From assembly GCF_003584135.1 (NCBI RefSeq), contig NZ_QXFI01000013.1, forward strand, positions 186,001 through 250,000: DNA of 64,000 nt, given 5' to 3'. The position numbers and the translations under genes were made by a program. Each line of letters opens with the position of its first letter. The first letter of the stretch is position 1. The notes beneath the pieces were generated by a model. The model made no database searches and was not told where the DNA came from. It saw only the letters and a list, made by a program, of their open reading frames with translations. Below, piece by piece: positions 17,938 to 26,426 of the stretch. This stretch comes from Flagellimonas pelagia (GTDB lineage Bacteria > Bacteroidota > Bacteroidia > Flavobacteriales > Flavobacteriaceae).

Positions 17938-19308
17938 ATGTCGTATACAGATAACATTGTTGCCCTAGCCACCCCTTCAGGAACAGGAGCCATAGCTGTC
18001 ATCCGGGTATCCGGACCTGATGCCATCTCCTTGGTGGACAGCATATTTCAATCAGTCAAGAACAAAAATTTGACCGGACAAAAAAGTCATACCGTCCATT
18101 TGGGACATATTGTGGATGACACAAAGGTTTTGGACGAGGTTTTGGTGTCGCTCTTCAAAGGGCCGCATTCCTATACTGGTGAAAATGTGATGGAAATCTC
18201 ATGCCATGGCTCTCCGTATATTCAGCAACAGATTATTCAACTTTTGTTGAGAAAGGGCTGCCGTGCTGCTTCGGCCGGAGAATTCACCCTTCGGGCTTTT
18301 CTCAACGGCAAAATGGATTTGAGCCAAGCAGAAGCCGTGGCCGACCTGATTGCAAGTGACAGTGAAGCGGCGCACGACATCGCCATGCAACAGATGCGGG
18401 GAGGGTTTAGCAATGAAATCCAAAAATTGCGCGAAGAACTGCTCAATTTTGCATCCCTTATTGAACTGGAACTCGATTTTTCCCAAGAGGATGTAGAATT
18501 TGCTGACCGAACACAATTCAATGAACTTCTGGGCAAAATCAGCGAAGTCCTGAAAAAGTTGATTGACTCCTTTTCCCTAGGCAACGTGATCAAGCATGGT
18601 ATTCCCGTAGCCATTGTGGGGCAACCCAATGTGGGGAAATCCACCCTGCTCAATGTGCTGTTGAACGAAGAGCGGGCCATCGTAAGTGATATTGCGGGGA
18701 CCACTCGCGACACTGTCGAGGACCATATCAGCATCAATGGCATCAATTTTAGGTTTATTGATACGGCAGGTATCCGCGAGACCGAAGATGTAGTCGAAAA
18801 AATTGGTATTGAAAGAACCTTTGGCAAGATAGAGCAGGCCAGGCTGATCATTTATCTATTTGAAGGAGAACATTTTGAATCTTCGGTATTGAAAGAACTA
18901 CAAAGAAAGTACCCCAACAAGCAAATTCTGCCCATCTGCAATAAAATGGACCTTTTGAGCGACGCTCAAATGGAAAGCATCAAACTGGCCATACCCAACG
19001 TTTTGTTCCTTTCTGCCAAGCACAAAACCGGTATCAAAGAACTGGAAAGTCAATTGCTATCATTGGTAGATTCGGGAGCGTTAAGTGGCGATACCACCAT
19101 CATCTCCAACAGCAGGCACTATGATGCCCTGCTAAAGGCTTTGGAAGAAATCCAAAAAGTGAAGGAAGGACTGGATATGGATCTGTCCAGTGATCTTATG
19201 GCCATCGATATCCGACAGGCATTGTACCACTTGGGAGAAATAACGGGCAGCGTCACCACTGATGATCTCTTGGGCAACATTTTCTCCAATTTCTGCATCG
19301 GGAAGTAA
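17938..19308 (+). CDS. mnmE: tRNA uridine-5-carboxymethylaminomethyl modification GTPase MnmE
   Basis: The 456-residue protein is full length: an N-terminal tetrahydrofolate-binding domain (DNIVALATPSGTGAIAVIRVSG), a helical domain, an inserted G domain (GQPNVGKSTLLN near residue 228, DIAGTTRD, DTAGIRET, NKMD) and the C-terminal FCIGK with its conserved Cys. It works with MnmG to modify wobble uridines in tRNA. The last 15-18 bases are one of the two att repeats of the mobile element that follows, so element insertion leaves the product intact. Confidence 0.98.
   Translation: MSYTDNIVALATPSGTGAIAVIRVSGPDAISLVDSIFQSVKNKNLTGQKSHTVHLGHIVDDTKVLDEVLVSLFKGPHSYTGENVMEISCHGSPYIQQQIIQLLLRKGCRAASAGEFTLRAFLNGKMDLSQAEAVADLIASDSEAAHDIAMQQMRGGFSNEIQKLREELLNFASLIELELDFSQEDVEFADRTQFNELLGKISEVLKKLIDSFSLGNVIKHGIPVAIVGQPNVGKSTLLNVLLNEERAIVSDIAGTTRDTVEDHISINGINFRFIDTAGIRETEDVVEKIGIERTFGKIEQARLIIYLFEGEHFESSVLKELQRKYPNKQILPICNKMDLLSDAQMESIKLAIPNVLFLSAKHKTGIKELESQLLSLVDSGALSGDTTIISNSRHYDALLKALEEIQKVKEGLDMDLSSDLMAIDIRQALYHLGEITGSVTTDDLLGNIFSNFCIGK
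19291..19308 (+). repeat. attL candidate: mnmE terminal codons
   Basis: These 18 bases encode Phe-Cys-Ile-Gly-Lys-stop. The last 15 match 29531-29545 at 14 positions; the one change (AAG to AAA) is synonymous. The bases upstream diverge, as expected when the right copy was brought in by the element. Confidence 0.75.
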
Positions 19309-19349
19309 TTTGATTTTTCCAATATTTTCATTTATTTATATATAGTTGA

Positions 19350-19370
19350 TTATCAATGTTTTGTTAATAA
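19350..19370. repeat. Inverted-repeat site inside the left end (possible recombinase core)
   Basis: Seven-base arms TTATCAA and TTAATAA surround a 7-base spacer TGTTTTG. The surrounding 26 bases (19347-19372) match 29573-29598 at 24 positions. Two inverted arms around a 7-base centre is the usual layout of a tyrosine-recombinase core site. Confidence 0.6.
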
Positions 19371-19418
19371 CTTCTCTATCTAATTTTATCTTTTATTTGT
19401 TCACCTTGCTACTTTTAT

Positions 19419-19479
19419 TACACCTTTTTTACACCTCGAAGTGTAAAAAAGGTAAAAAGGTGTAAAAAATTACACCTCG
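19419..19479. repeat. Nested repeats upstream of the integrase
   Basis: A 13-bp perfect inverted repeat (ACCTTTTTTACAC, 19422-19434, with its complement at 19441-19453) overlaps two direct copies of TTACACCTCG (19429-19438 and 19470-19479). The 12-base string TACACCTTTTTT at 19419-19430 recurs in the same orientation at 28129-28140, close to the other end of the element. These look like arm-type recombinase sites or an operator controlling the integrase. Confidence 0.6.
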
Positions 19480-19494
19480 TAAAATTGAAATACT

Positions 19495-20625
19495 ATGAAA
19501 ATCAATTTGAAAAGTAAACGGTTAAGGAATGATAAATTGAGTCTGTATATTGAATATTATGACGGCTATATCATTGACAGGAATGGGACAAAAAAGCATC
19601 GAAGAAGATTCGAATATTTGAAATTATATCCTTTAGAAAAACCTAGCACATCCGAGGAGAAGAGAAAGAACAAAGAAATTTATGAGCTGGCAGACAATAT
19701 TCTTGCTATACGAAAAGCAGAATATGTTCAAGGTAAATATAAAATTAGGGATGGTAAAAAGGGTGAAATTGCCTTTTTGGACTATTTTGATAAACTAAAA
19801 GAAGACCGCTTTGAAACGAAAGCAAATTATGGCAATTGGGATGCCGCCCAAAAACATATCGAAAAATACTGTCCGCCACACAAACAGCTAAAGGATATAG
19901 ATACGGATTTCGTAAAAGGTTTTAAACGGTATTTAGATACCAAAGCCAAAACCAAGAGCAATACTCCCCTGTCCCAAAATTCTAAGTACACCTATTTCAA
20001 TAAATTTAAGGCCGCTTTACGGGAAGCTTATACGGAGAATTATCTTGATGAAAATGTACTTAAATCTGTCAAAGGCTTTGAACAAGCCGAATCGAAACGC
20101 GAATACCTTACCTATTCCGAATTACAGGCACTGTCCAACACCAAGTGTAAGTATCCAGTTCTAAAGAATGCCTTTATTTTTAGTTGCCTAACAGGGTTAC
20201 GGTGGAGCGATATCAATAAACTGATTTGGGCAGAAGTCCGTGATGAGGATAATGGTGCAAGAATCATCTTTAGACAAAAGAAAACGGATAGTCTAGAATA
20301 CTTATATATTTCCGAGCAGGCCAGGGAATTTTTGGGCAAAAGGACGCATAATAATGAGCGAGCATTTAAAGGATTGAAATATGGAGCCATTTATAATACT
20401 GAAATATTGCGATGGTGCATGCGTGCGGGAATTACTAAACATATTACTTTTCACAGTGCCAGACACACCAACGCAGTTCTCTTGCTTGAGAACGGAGCGG
20501 ATATTTACACTGTTTCAAAAAGATTAGGTCATCGTGAAATTCGCACTACCGAAATCTATACCAAAATCATTGATGAGAAAATGAAAGAAGCAGCTAATAT
20601 GATTCCTGAATTAAATTTTAGGTAA
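19495..20625 (+). CDS. Tyrosine site-specific recombinase (integrase)
   Basis: This 376-residue protein has a phage-integrase SAM-like domain in the middle (about residues 95-195) and a full catalytic domain: Arg236 in TGLRWSD, His320 and Arg323 in HSARH, His346 in LGHREIRT, and nucleophile Tyr355 in EIYTKI. The N-terminal arm domain is short and basic, as in Bacteroidetes transposon integrases. Its position beside the duplicated mnmE end identifies it as the enzyme that inserted the element. It converges on the FtsX gene with a 2-bp gap. Confidence 0.95.
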   Translation: MKINLKSKRLRNDKLSLYIEYYDGYIIDRNGTKKHRRRFEYLKLYPLEKPSTSEEKRKNKEIYELADNILAIRKAEYVQGKYKIRDGKKGEIAFLDYFDKLKEDRFETKANYGNWDAAQKHIEKYCPPHKQLKDIDTDFVKGFKRYLDTKAKTKSNTPLSQNSKYTYFNKFKAALREAYTENYLDENVLKSVKGFEQAESKREYLTYSELQALSNTKCKYPVLKNAFIFSCLTGLRWSDINKLIWAEVRDEDNGARIIFRQKKTDSLEYLYISEQAREFLGKRTHNNERAFKGLKYGAIYNTEILRWCMRAGITKHITFHSARHTNAVLLLENGADIYTVSKRLGHREIRTTEIYTKIIDEKMKEAANMIPELNFR

Positions 20626-20627
20626 AT

Positions 20628-23048
20628 TTATTCCGTTCGCAAACTTTTTACAGGGTTAATAGTTGCCGCCCGGATTGCTTGATAGCTTACAGTAAAAAGG
20701 GCAACCAACAATACACCCAAAATGGTGGCCACAAAAACCCACCATGGAACCCCTATACGGTAGGTGTAATTTTCCAACCATTGCTGCATAAAATAATAGG
20801 ATACAGGAATCGCAATTAGGCCCGAAACAATTATCAATAATGCAAAATCCTTGGAAAGCATTTTGAAAAGGCTCAGTATAGATGCCCCCAATACTTTTCG
20901 GACACCGATTTCCTTGGTGCGCTGTTCCGCCATAAAGGTAGCTAGACCAAAGAGTCCTAGACAGCTTATAAAAATGGCGAGTAAAGAGAAGATTCCAGAT
21001 AATTTTCGCATACGCTCCTCTGCTTTGAATTTGTTTCCGAAGGCAGCATCAACAAATTGGTATTCGAATGGAACACCGGGGGCGAACTTCTGAAAGACCG
21101 TTTCAATTTGGGCGAGCGATTCTGCAAGGCTTTTCTCAGGTGCCAGTTTTAGGTTAATCCAATTTGTTTGATTGTAATTTATTGCATAAATAGCCTGTTT
21201 TATAGGCTCAAATGGTGATTCGGTCAATAGATTTTTAACCACCCCTATGACTTTATGTTCCCCATCGTACCATCGGATTGTTTTCCCGATCGGGTCTTGC
21301 AGCCCCATATATCTTACGGCAGCTTCGTTCAGGATATAGGCAGTGGAGTCTGAGGCAAAATCCCTTGAAAAATCCCGTCCTTGGGCCATATCCCAACCCA
21401 CGGTCTTTCCATAATCATGCGATACGTAAAAGGTTACCATATTGGTCATAAAATCGGGATCCTTGCCTTCCCAATCATAGCCTGAGTTACTGTTCCATAC
21501 CTCGGTCAACGGACTTGAAGATTCCGCCATTTCGACTACTGCCCCACTCTTTTTCAAGGCTTCACGAAAGGCATTGTACTTACCCTCATAATCCTCAGTG
21601 TATTTTTCAACCATGATAAGTCCGTTTTTATCATAACCTATAGGCCGGTCTTTGGAATGCTGGATTTGCCGATTGACCACCACCGTACCGACCACCAAAA
21701 TGATGGAAACCGTAAATTGGACCACGACCAAAGCTTTACGGAAGGACATTGCCGTTTTACCGGTGCGGATGGTTCCTTTCAACACTTTTACCGGACGGAA
21801 GGAAGAGAGGTACAGTGCCGGATAACTTCCGGCCAAAAGGCTGGTGACCAATACCAACCCCAAGCCAATGGACCAAAAGATTGGGTTGACAAGGGGAAAA
21901 ATAATCTGTTTGTCCGCCAAATTGTTGAACAATGGCAGAAGAATACCAACAAGTATACAGGCCAATACAAAGGCACAAAGGGTAACCAGCAATGATTCGA
22001 GCATAAACTGCCCTATCAATTGGTTTTTGTTCGATCCAACCGTTTTTCGAATGCCTACTTCCTTGGCACGTTTTAGGGCGCGGGCCGTGGCCAAATTCAT
22101 AAAATTGATACATGCTAACAACAGTACAAAAAATCCAATGATACCGAACATGCGCACATACTGGATTGCCCCACCGATAGATACGCCATTCTTAAAATTG
22201 GACCTCAAATGCCAATCCTTCATGGGATGGAGAAAGATTTGGGGATTGCTCCGTTTGGTTGGATCTGGAACGTGGTCGCTAAGCGTATTCTTGATCTTAT
22301 CACTCACGCCAAACATTGCAGGCCCATTGGCTATTTGTACATATAATTGGTAAGAATTATTGTCCCATAGTTTTTGGTCACGTGCCGCTTTTACCCAATC
22401 GTTCATGGATACGTAGAGGTCCCATGGGGCAATAAATTGGAGTTCTTTGGATTCCGAAAAGGCCGAGAGGGCTTCAAAGACGTTTGAATTCTGGGGCAAA
22501 TCTTCAAAAACGCCTTCAACGGTAACATATCTGTCATTGTTAAGCTTCATGGTTTTACCCATGGGTTCTTCGGAGCCGAAAAACGCTTTGGCCATAGATT
22601 CTGAAATTACAATGGAACTGGGGTCATCGAGCGCATTTTGATTACCCTTCAACATGTGGAACGAGAACATACGAAGGACATCTTTTTCCATAAAAGCGCC
22701 ATATCCATTCAGGCTTTTTTCTTTGACGGATAGTACATTGTCCCCTGGGAAGGAACTCATGACAACATATTTGAAATCGTCGGAATAGACGCTCCGCAGT
22801 TCATCGGCCAAAGGATAGGGATGGTTGTACCGGGTACGGGTCTCACCATTGTCAGTTTTGTTCACAAGCACCTGTGCAATGCTCCCATAGTTTTTGAAAT
22901 TGGTATTAAAGGTAAGTTCATCATGAATCCACAGTCCTATGAGCATTGTAACAACCAATCCCAGGGCCAATCCACCCACATTAATAAAGGTATATCCCTT
23001 GTTTTTGGAAAGGTTCCGCCAGGCGATTTTCAGATAGTTTTTAAACAT
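20628..23048 (-). CDS. FtsX-like ABC transporter permease (MacB-type), element cargo
   Basis: The 806-residue protein has the double-module layout of Bacteroidetes FtsX permeases. An N-terminal helix (KNKGYTFINVGGLALGLVVTMLIGL) is followed by a MacB periplasmic core domain, an FtsX domain with ARALKRAKEVGIRKTVGSNKNQLI near residue 330, a second periplasmic domain, and a final FtsX domain with EQRTKEIGVRKVLGASILSLF near residue 695. No ABC ATPase is encoded nearby, so it must use one from elsewhere. Such proteins are linked to export of antimicrobial compounds or lipoproteins. It lies between the integrase and the mobilization genes on the opposite strand and looks like cargo. Confidence 0.9.
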   Translation of the reverse strand: MFKNYLKIAWRNLSKNKGYTFINVGGLALGLVVTMLIGLWIHDELTFNTNFKNYGSIAQVLVNKTDNGETRTRYNHPYPLADELRSVYSDDFKYVVMSSFPGDNVLSVKEKSLNGYGAFMEKDVLRMFSFHMLKGNQNALDDPSSIVISESMAKAFFGSEEPMGKTMKLNNDRYVTVEGVFEDLPQNSNVFEALSAFSESKELQFIAPWDLYVSMNDWVKAARDQKLWDNNSYQLYVQIANGPAMFGVSDKIKNTLSDHVPDPTKRSNPQIFLHPMKDWHLRSNFKNGVSIGGAIQYVRMFGIIGFFVLLLACINFMNLATARALKRAKEVGIRKTVGSNKNQLIGQFMLESLLVTLCAFVLACILVGILLPLFNNLADKQIIFPLVNPIFWSIGLGLVLVTSLLAGSYPALYLSSFRPVKVLKGTIRTGKTAMSFRKALVVVQFTVSIILVVGTVVVNRQIQHSKDRPIGYDKNGLIMVEKYTEDYEGKYNAFREALKKSGAVVEMAESSSPLTEVWNSNSGYDWEGKDPDFMTNMVTFYVSHDYGKTVGWDMAQGRDFSRDFASDSTAYILNEAAVRYMGLQDPIGKTIRWYDGEHKVIGVVKNLLTESPFEPIKQAIYAINYNQTNWINLKLAPEKSLAESLAQIETVFQKFAPGVPFEYQFVDAAFGNKFKAEERMRKLSGIFSLLAIFISCLGLFGLATFMAEQRTKEIGVRKVLGASILSLFKMLSKDFALLIIVSGLIAIPVSYYFMQQWLENYTYRIGVPWWVFVATILGVLLVALFTVSYQAIRAATINPVKSLRTE

Positions 23049-23374
23049 GATTGTCCGTTTTTTGGTCTTTATTATTGATAGATAAATGGCAAACTTTACA
23101 AACGATTAGGCAATTCGCATTTGTAGTTAAGACATACTAATTTACTATACCTATTTTTATGCCACAATCATAGTGGGTTAATAATCAATCATATACAATA
23201 TTTCCATTCAACTTAAGTTATCTTCTTGTGTAAAAAAAATTGACGGTATTTGTCAAAAGTATTTACATTGAAATTGGGATACAGTTCCAACTAAAGTAGA
23301 ATATTCTTTGCTACAGAGAATAAAACACGACCATCTTAAACATCTGAAATCCGCTAAAATGTTAACTTGGGGAA
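23049..23374. other. Intergenic region between divergent FtsX and hypothetical genes
   Basis: This AT-rich gap of 326 bp lies between divergently transcribed genes. On the minus strand TACTTTTG (23254-23261) fits the TAnnTTTG promoter element, about 205 bp before the FtsX start, without a well-placed -33 box. I see no gene or strong hairpin in it. Confidence 0.4.
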
Positions 23375-24091
23375 ATGCAAGTCAATTCTTATCAAATAGT
23401 TTTATGGTTATGTTTTGCTTACGTTTATATACGTCTGCTTATTCCCTATATCGTCTTCTTTGCTCGTTATATGTTTAATGAACCCGTAGGATGGGACAAA
23501 TACGTAGAACGGCCACGATTGGTATTCTACGGGATAGGCCTATTATTGATGCACGGTAGTTATACATCACTATTGAAATATTCTGACAATCCGAAATCCT
23601 TCTTTTTTTACGCTAATGTCTTCATTTTCTTTGGTGGGATTCTACTATCCCAAATAACATGGTCTAAAAGATTTAAAAATGTATTTATTCCAAAAATCAA
23701 GGAAAAGCTAAAGAAGCAGGATAATTTCAATATTTCCATTACCAAAAATCAATTACAAAAGTTATACAATGGTTTTGTCCAATACGATATGATTCATTCG
23801 GAACAAACAAATCTGGATGATTTTATTGAAGTCTTTTTAAAAGATTGGCATACTCACAATTCTAAAATATTTTTTAAACTGGATGCCCCAAGCTGTCGGG
23901 AATTCTATGAACTTTTTAAATTGAAGTTCCCTACAAACTCATTGAGCCTTATTGACTTTTTCAAAAGATCGGATACTATACGGAGAAAAGATGGCAAACC
24001 CTATAAGTATTCTACCATCAAAGATGCTAAATCCAGAACCCCCGTTTCCAACCGAAGCGAAGACCTAAAGGCCATTTTTGAAAGTTTATAA
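23375..24091 (+). CDS. Hypothetical membrane protein of the mobile element
   Basis: I do not recognise this 238-residue protein. It has three hydrophobic segments in its first 95 residues (about 5-27, 45-63, 74-92) and then a soluble, Lys/Phe-rich C-terminal domain of about 140 residues with patterns such as FIEVFLKDWHTHNSKIFFKLD and REFYELFKLKFP. The tail KYSTIKDAKSRTP is basic. It precedes the excisionase-like gene and has the low GC of the mobilization genes, so it belongs to the element core. Function is unknown. Confidence 0.7.
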   Translation: MQVNSYQIVLWLCFAYVYIRLLIPYIVFFARYMFNEPVGWDKYVERPRLVFYGIGLLLMHGSYTSLLKYSDNPKSFFFYANVFIFFGGILLSQITWSKRFKNVFIPKIKEKLKKQDNFNISITKNQLQKLYNGFVQYDMIHSEQTNLDDFIEVFLKDWHTHNSKIFFKLDAPSCREFYELFKLKFPTNSLSLIDFFKRSDTIRRKDGKPYKYSTIKDAKSRTPVSNRSEDLKAIFESL

Positions 24092-24195
24092 CATTCTTTG
24101 CTTGCCTTTCTTCCGAATATGTATGCATTGCTGATAAGGCGTACTTTTCTTTTCCCTTCCCATACTAGCTTAGCATCAGAATTCTAATAAAAAGA

Positions 24196-24209
24196 ACAAA
24201 GGCCTTTGT
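24196..24209. promoter_or_regulatory. Palindrome upstream of the excisionase-like gene
   Basis: ACAAAGGCCTTTGT is a 14-bp perfect palindrome ending 22 bp before the start of the HTH gene, a suitable place for autoregulation. Binding is not shown. Confidence 0.35.
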
Positions 24210-24231
24210 CTATTGTCAAACTATAATTTTT

Positions 24232-24525
24232 ATGATAATGGATAATATCGAACTAGAACAACGACTCGACAGAATCGAGCGATTACTAATTGCAAATAAA
24301 GAAGTACTGACCTTTGAAGAAGCCTGTGAATACATGGGAATCTCCAGAAGTTTTCTTTATAAACTGACTTCTACAAGAAAGATTCCACACTCCAAACCCA
24401 ACGGTAAAATGATATTCTTTGAGAAGAAAAAGCTTAATGTCTGGTTGTTGCAGAATGGGAGAAAATCAAAAGAAGAAATAGAATCCGAAGCTCTTAAGTA
24501 CAGTCTAAACAATAACACAAAATAG
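24232..24525 (+). CDS. Excisionase-type helix-turn-helix protein
   Basis: The 97-residue protein carries a winged HTH_17/excisionase domain near residues 24-80: VLTFEEACEYMGISRSFLYKLTSTRKIPHSKPNGKMIFF. Proteins of this kind in Bacteroidetes elements act as recombination directionality factors or regulate mobilization genes. A short coiled N-terminus (ELEQRLDRIERLLIANK) may dimerise. It is the first of a run of small plus-strand genes leading to the relaxase. Either Met1 or Met3 could be the start. Confidence 0.85.
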   Translation: MIMDNIELEQRLDRIERLLIANKEVLTFEEACEYMGISRSFLYKLTSTRKIPHSKPNGKMIFFEKKKLNVWLLQNGRKSKEEIESEALKYSLNNNTK

Positions 24526-24600
24526 TAATGGGGAGGGAGAAAAAATTGATTCAGGTATGGAAAAGTTTTACCCGTTTGAGTGAGAATTCAAGATGTGTCA

Positions 24601-24643
24601 TTGTCATGACAAATCTTGCTTTTGCTCCCGAAGGTCGCAAAAG
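24601..24643 (+). other. Candidate oriT upstream of mobC
   Basis: A 12-bp palindrome TTGTCATGACAA (24601-24612) is followed by a 7-bp inverted repeat, CTTTTGC at 24619-24625 and GCAAAAG at 24637-24643, with an 11-base loop. This sits in the 130-bp gap directly before mobC and the relaxase gene, the usual place of oriT in small mobilizable elements. The nick site cannot be identified by eye. Confidence 0.45.
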
Positions 24644-24655
24644 GGAAAAAGATGT

Positions 24656-24952
24656 ATGAAAAGAGAATTCGTACAATTCAGGTGCTCTGTCTATGAGAAA
24701 AAACTGTTGAAGGTTAAGGCCAAAAAATCGGGTTTGTCAATTAGCGAATATTGTCGCCGAGCCGCCTTTGATGACAGAATCATTGAACGTCTTACCGAAG
24801 ATCAAATTGAAGCCTATAAGCTGTTGGTCAATTATCAAAACAATTTCAAACGGATCGGAAATATGTTCAGAAAGCGGAACCCTCGACTTTCTGAAGAAGT
24901 CACCCAATTAGCAAAAGAGATCAGGGAACACCTTTTAAAATTCAAAAGATGA
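24656..24952 (+). CDS. MobC-like relaxosome accessory protein
   Basis: The 98-residue protein has an N-terminal ribbon-helix-helix region (EFVQFRCSVYEKKLLKVKAKKSGLSISEYCRRAA), the mark of plasmid and ICE MobC proteins that help the relaxase bind oriT. A basic C-terminus follows. The ATG at 24656 is chosen over an upstream in-frame ATG at 24593 because the extension (Cys- and His-rich, no family similarity) would run through the inverted repeats of the candidate oriT, and because an AGGGAAAAAG stretch precedes 24656. It overlaps the relaxase start by 4 bp. Confidence 0.85.
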   Translation: MKREFVQFRCSVYEKKLLKVKAKKSGLSISEYCRRAAFDDRIIERLTEDQIEAYKLLVNYQNNFKRIGNMFRKRNPRLSEEVTQLAKEIREHLLKFKR

Positions 24953-25824
24953 TTGGCATGGGGAAATCCATATCGCACACATCGGCATCAATGACCTATG
25001 GGCTTCGAGAAGAAAAGAAGCCTGAAATTATTCACAGCCAATATTTGGCCGGGGAAACTCCCAAAGAAATCACTGAGGAGTTCAAAATAATCCAACAGCA
25101 AAACGAACTGTGTAAAAAGAATACACTCAGCTTTGTGCTAAGCCCTACTATTAAGGATGGCAAGAAAATGGAAAACAAAGAATTGAGGGAAATAACTGAA
25201 CGCTTTTTAAAACAGATGAAATTACAGGAGAACCAAGCTATTGCCTTTGTCCACAGAAACAGGCAACATGTACATATCCATCTCTATACAAACCGTATCA
25301 ATTTTCAAGGTCAGGCCTACAAGGATAATTTCATTGGAAAACGAAGTCAATTGGCTGCCGAAAGAGTTGCAAAAGAAATGGGATTGACTACAGTACGTGA
25401 TGTTCAACAACAGAAAATGGAACAGGCCAGGGATGCAAGGATCATTCTCAAAAGAATCCATGAAAAAGTGATTAGCGAGGTCAGGCCAAGGGACTTTGAC
25501 CAGTACATAAAGGCTATGGAAGGTCATCCCGTAAAGGTCATCCCTTCTATCAACAAACAGAACCAATTGCAGGGTTTTCGGTTCGAATTCGCCGGGCAAA
25601 ACCTAAAAGGTAGTGAGGTACACCGTTCCATGTCAATGAATAAAATAGCGGAACGAATCGGATTCAACCAAAATGCCATTGAAAAGGCTAGAACAGAAAA
25701 GGCAATGCATCTATTGGGGAAAACAGTGTCTGTCACCCCAAACCTTGCAACCAAAATAGCGGCAAAGGTTATCAAACAAACCATTAAAAGAACCATAGGT
25801 AAAGGAGTTGGAATAGAAATATAG
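24949..25824 (+). CDS. Relaxase/mobilization nuclease (MobB/MOBP-like)
   Basis: This 291-residue protein carries the relaxase histidine motif (HRNRQHVHIHLYTNRINF, about residues 101-118), where clustered His residues bind the metal that supports strand nicking. The candidate nucleophile is Tyr near residue 17 (SMTYGLREE). Its C-terminal part (residues 165-291) is basic and may bind DNA. Its size is small, as for Bacteroidetes mobilizable-transposon relaxases. The ATGA overlap with mobC shows translational coupling. It would nick the element at oriT for transfer by a helper system. Confidence 0.9.
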   Translation: MIGMGKSISHTSASMTYGLREEKKPEIIHSQYLAGETPKEITEEFKIIQQQNELCKKNTLSFVLSPTIKDGKKMENKELREITERFLKQMKLQENQAIAFVHRNRQHVHIHLYTNRINFQGQAYKDNFIGKRSQLAAERVAKEMGLTTVRDVQQQKMEQARDARIILKRIHEKVISEVRPRDFDQYIKAMEGHPVKVIPSINKQNQLQGFRFEFAGQNLKGSEVHRSMSMNKIAERIGFNQNAIEKARTEKAMHLLGKTVSVTPNLATKIAAKVIKQTIKRTIGKGVGIEI

Positions 25825-25828
25825 AATT

Positions 25829-26284
25829 ATGGCAAAACTGGACGAAATAGCAGAACTGTTGACCGAGGAAATAAGAAGTTTTGAAACCTCCGTTAACCGA
25901 TTGGAAAAATTGCAACAAGAAATAAAAACTCTTAAAATTCAACCAGACTCTTCGGGAATCGACCATATCCTCAAAGGATACAACGATTCCCAAAAAAAGG
26001 TGATGGAAGAACAAAATAAGCTGTTGGCAAACGTAATCTATCATACTAAAAGGTCAATGGCCTTGCCTAAGTGGTCAGTAAAACTGTTTTGGGCATTATC
26101 GGTAATCATATTATTGATTTTAGTGTATGCCCTATTTCAGGTTTCGCGAATATCCGAAAAAGAGGAAGCTGCCTTTTCTGAAGGTGAAAGCAATGCTGTT
26201 CGGCACTATGAGCGATTTATGGAGGAAAACGCAGAGGCAGGTGTCCTTTATGAAGAATGGCGCAACGCCAAGGGCAAAAAGTAG
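25829..26284 (+). CDS. Membrane-anchored mobilization-operon protein of unknown role
   Basis: The 151-residue protein has an N-terminal coiled-coil stretch (about residues 5-65, IAELLTEEIRSFETSVNRLEKL), one membrane helix (about 78-100, LFWALSVIILLILVYALFQV) and a charged C-terminal tail. It begins 4 bp after the relaxase gene and is the last gene of the mob run. A third small membrane gene in this position is common in Bacteroidetes mobilizable elements and may tether the relaxosome to the membrane. I do not recognise a named family. Confidence 0.7.
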   Translation: MAKLDEIAELLTEEIRSFETSVNRLEKLQQEIKTLKIQPDSSGIDHILKGYNDSQKKVMEEQNKLLANVIYHTKRSMALPKWSVKLFWALSVIILLILVYALFQVSRISEKEEAAFSEGESNAVRHYERFMEENAEAGVLYEEWRNAKGKK

Positions 26285-26385
26285 TTTGCGCCCTATAGAA
26301 TTTCTTCTTCTCGCTTATCTTCCCGAACACGGAAGAAATTCCACAGGATCCACGCGCAAAGTTTGGGGTAAGATTTGGGGTTAGA
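26285..26385. repeat. Nested inverted repeats and a tandem direct repeat after the mob genes
   Basis: Outer arms TTTGCGC (26285-26291) and GCGCAAA (26354-26360) enclose inner 10-bp perfect arms GAATTTCTTC (26298-26307) and GAAGAAATTC (26332-26341). Two tandem 12-base units, TTTGGGGTAAGA and TTTGGGGTTAGA, follow at 26362-26385. The block separates the mob genes from the RES gene. It could be a terminator, a second oriT candidate or an operator. Confidence 0.5.
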
Positions 26386-26426
26386 TAATATTTAAGTTAA
26401 ATTCAATACGATAAGTTATTTAGGAT

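Noticed and set aside
24593..24655. Upstream extension of mobC
   Set aside because: The added residues (Cys- and His-rich) do not match MobC proteins, and the segment overlaps the inverted repeats of the candidate oriT.
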